Assembly: GCA_945897695.1 (NCBI GenBank)
Contig: CAMDGW010000134.1
Location: 1 to 6,872, forward strand
Origin: Pseudobacteriovorax antillogorgiicola
Lineage (GTDB): Bacteria > Bdellovibrionota_B > Oligoflexia > Oligoflexales > RGVZ01
Reading direction: 5' to 3'
Length of the DNA: 6,872 nucleotides
Position numbers and translations under genes: made by a program. Each line of letters starts with the position of its first letter. Within the stretch, counting starts at the first letter, position 1. Positions 5,691 through 6,872 of this stretch are shown piece after piece. The notes under the pieces were generated by a model. The model was not told where the DNA came from. It saw nothing but the letters and a program-made list of their open reading frames with translations, and did not search any database.

Positions 5691-6872
5691 ATGAGCAAGC
5701 GCATTGCATCCGCAAAGAAAACAAATGGAAAATCTGCCGCCGCGAAGGCCTCTTTTTCCGACTACAAGGTTAAAGACATCGGTCTTGCCGAATGGGGGCG
5801 TAAGGAAATTGAAATTGCTGAAAAAGAAATGCCAGGACTTATGGCGTTGCGCAAGGAGTTCGGGAACAAAAAGCCTTTGAAAGGTGCGCGTATTGCTGGC
5901 TGTCTTCATATGACCATTCAAACGGCTGTGCTGATTGAAACTTTGATTGAGCTCGGAGCTGAAGTACGCTGGTCAAGCTGTAACATCTACTCCACCCAGG
6001 ATCATTCAGCAGCTGCAATTGCGGCTGCAGGCGTGCCAGTGTTTGCATGGAAAGGCGAAACGCTGAAGGAATACGATTGGTGCATTGAGCAGACATTGAT
6101 GTTTGGTGATAAGCCTCTAAACATGATTTTGGATGACGGTGGCGACCTCACGATCTTGGTTCATGAGAAATATCCAAATCTGCTGAAGCATATCAAAGGC
6201 ATTTCTGAAGAAACCACGACTGGCGTTCATCGCCTTTACCAGATGTTGGAAAAAGGAAAACTCAAGGTTCCTGCGATCAATGTTAATGACTCTGTCACTA
6301 AATCCAAATTTGATAACCTTTACGGCTGCCGTGAATCATTGGCCGACGGTCTTAAGCGCGCTACCGACGTGATGGTTGCAGGCAAAGTTGTTGTGGTTGC
6401 CGGTTATGGCGACGTGGGCAAAGGCAGCGCTCAGTCCATGCGCGGGCTTGGTGCACGAGTTCTGATCACGGAAATCGATCCAATCTGTGCTTTGCAGGCG
6501 GCCATGGAAGGGTTTGAAGTGACGACGATGGAAGATGCCGCTCCTATGGCCGACATTTTTGTGACGGCAACAGGTTGCGACAGTGTGATCAATGACAAAC
6601 ACTTCAAGCAGATGAAAGACAACGCTATTGTCTGTAACATTGGACATTTTGACAGTGAAGTCGACGTGGCGTGGCTTGAGAAAAACTGCAAGCAAGAGAT
6701 TAATATCAAGCCTCAAGTTGACCAGTTTGTCATGTCATCGGGTCGCTCTATTATCTTGCTTGCACGCGGTCGACTGATGAACTTAGGTTGTGCAAATGGT
6801 CATCCAAGCTTTGTGATGTCAAACAGCTTCACTAACCAGACCATGGCCCAGATCGAACTATGGTGCAATCCT
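5691..6872 (+). CDS. ahcY: Adenosylhomocysteinase (S-adenosyl-L-homocysteine hydrolase), 3' end outside window
   Basis: This cytosolic enzyme reversibly hydrolyses S-adenosylhomocysteine to adenosine and homocysteine, using bound NAD, and so relieves product inhibition of methyltransferases. The window holds 394 residues. The C-terminal segment that contacts the neighbouring subunit's NAD is cut off (roughly 35-75 residues, from usual family length). Residues matching the human catalytic set are all present at a constant offset of 18: His73, Asp149, Glu174, Lys204, Asp208, Asn209, Cys213, His319 and His371. The NAD-binding loop is GYGDVGKG (238-245). Other signatures are STQDHSAAAIA, EETTTGVHRLY and NGHPSFVMSNSF. 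The constant offset shows that it lacks the roughly 40-residue insertion found in many bacterial and plant enzymes. A Lys/Ala-rich extension of about 20 residues precedes the usual start (YKVKDIGLA). It is transcribed divergently from glyS behind a possible attenuator. Confidence 0.97.
   Translation, partial: MSKRIASAKKTNGKSAAAKASFSDYKVKDIGLAEWGRKEIEIAEKEMPGLMALRKEFGNKKPLKGARIAGCLHMTIQTAVLIETLIELGAEVRWSSCNIYSTQDHSAAAIAAAGVPVFAWKGETLKEYDWCIEQTLMFGDKPLNMILDDGGDLTILVHEKYPNLLKHIKGISEETTTGVHRLYQMLEKGKLKVPAINVNDSVTKSKFDNLYGCRESLADGLKRATDVMVAGKVVVVAGYGDVGKGSAQSMRGLGARVLITEIDPICALQAAMEGFEVTTMEDAAPMADIFVTATGCDSVINDKHFKQMKDNAIVCNIGHFDSEVDVAWLEKNCKQEINIKPQVDQFVMSSGRSIILLARGRLMNLGCANGHPSFVMSNSFTNQTMAQIELWCNP

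Noticed and set aside
5621..5773. A 50-codon plus-strand open frame with AGGA upstream, spanning the ahcY leader hairpin and overlapping the ahcY start
   Set aside because: Its product has no recognisable features and most of its length overlaps ahcY out of frame. A role as a leader peptide that controls the hairpin cannot be excluded, but nothing in the codons supports it.

Overview
The window looks like chromosomal DNA from a Gram-negative bacterium of moderate G+C content. It has Sec-type signal peptides, a GspC-like periplasmic domain, Shine-Dalgarno-led genes, a sigma-70 style promoter and rho-independent terminators. The single-chain (alpha2) glycyl-tRNA synthetase, the short-type S-adenosylhomocysteine hydrolase and several exported proteins of unfamiliar type suggest a Bdellovibrio-like or other former 'deltaproteobacterial' lineage. 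That placement is an impression, not a proof. I see no mobile element, tRNA, rRNA or CRISPR array.

Layout. From the left, a plus-strand gene for an unrecognised cytosolic protein (96-977) has an ambiguous 5' end. After a 152-base gap comes a leader hairpin that contains the ribosome-binding site of the next plus-strand gene (1130-1918). That gene encodes a small exported protein with a GspC/PulC homology-region-like domain and a disordered acidic tail. Its 3' end overlaps, tail to tail, the end of a minus-strand operon, and its likely terminator (1999-2026) lies inside the antisense coding region.

The minus-strand operon reads right to left from a good promoter (5426-5454): glyS (5382-3850), then a 158-residue protein with an Arg/Gly-rich tail (3831-3355), then a 496-residue exported protein (3374-1884) that I think is a BPI-like (TULIP-fold) lipid-binding protein. 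The genes are 18 bases apart and then overlapping, so they are probably co-transcribed and partly translationally coupled.

Divergent from glyS, across a 308-base intergenic region, is ahcY (5691 to the window edge; about the last 35-75 residues are missing). Its leader holds a terminator-like hairpin just before the ribosome-binding site, which suggests transcription attenuation or a riboswitch. AhcY removes S-adenosylhomocysteine from the methyl cycle and GlyRS charges tRNA-Gly. The other four proteins have no assigned function. The most interesting items are the TULIP-like protein in a tRNA-synthetase operon, the ahcY leader attenuator, and the leader structure at 1085-1129.
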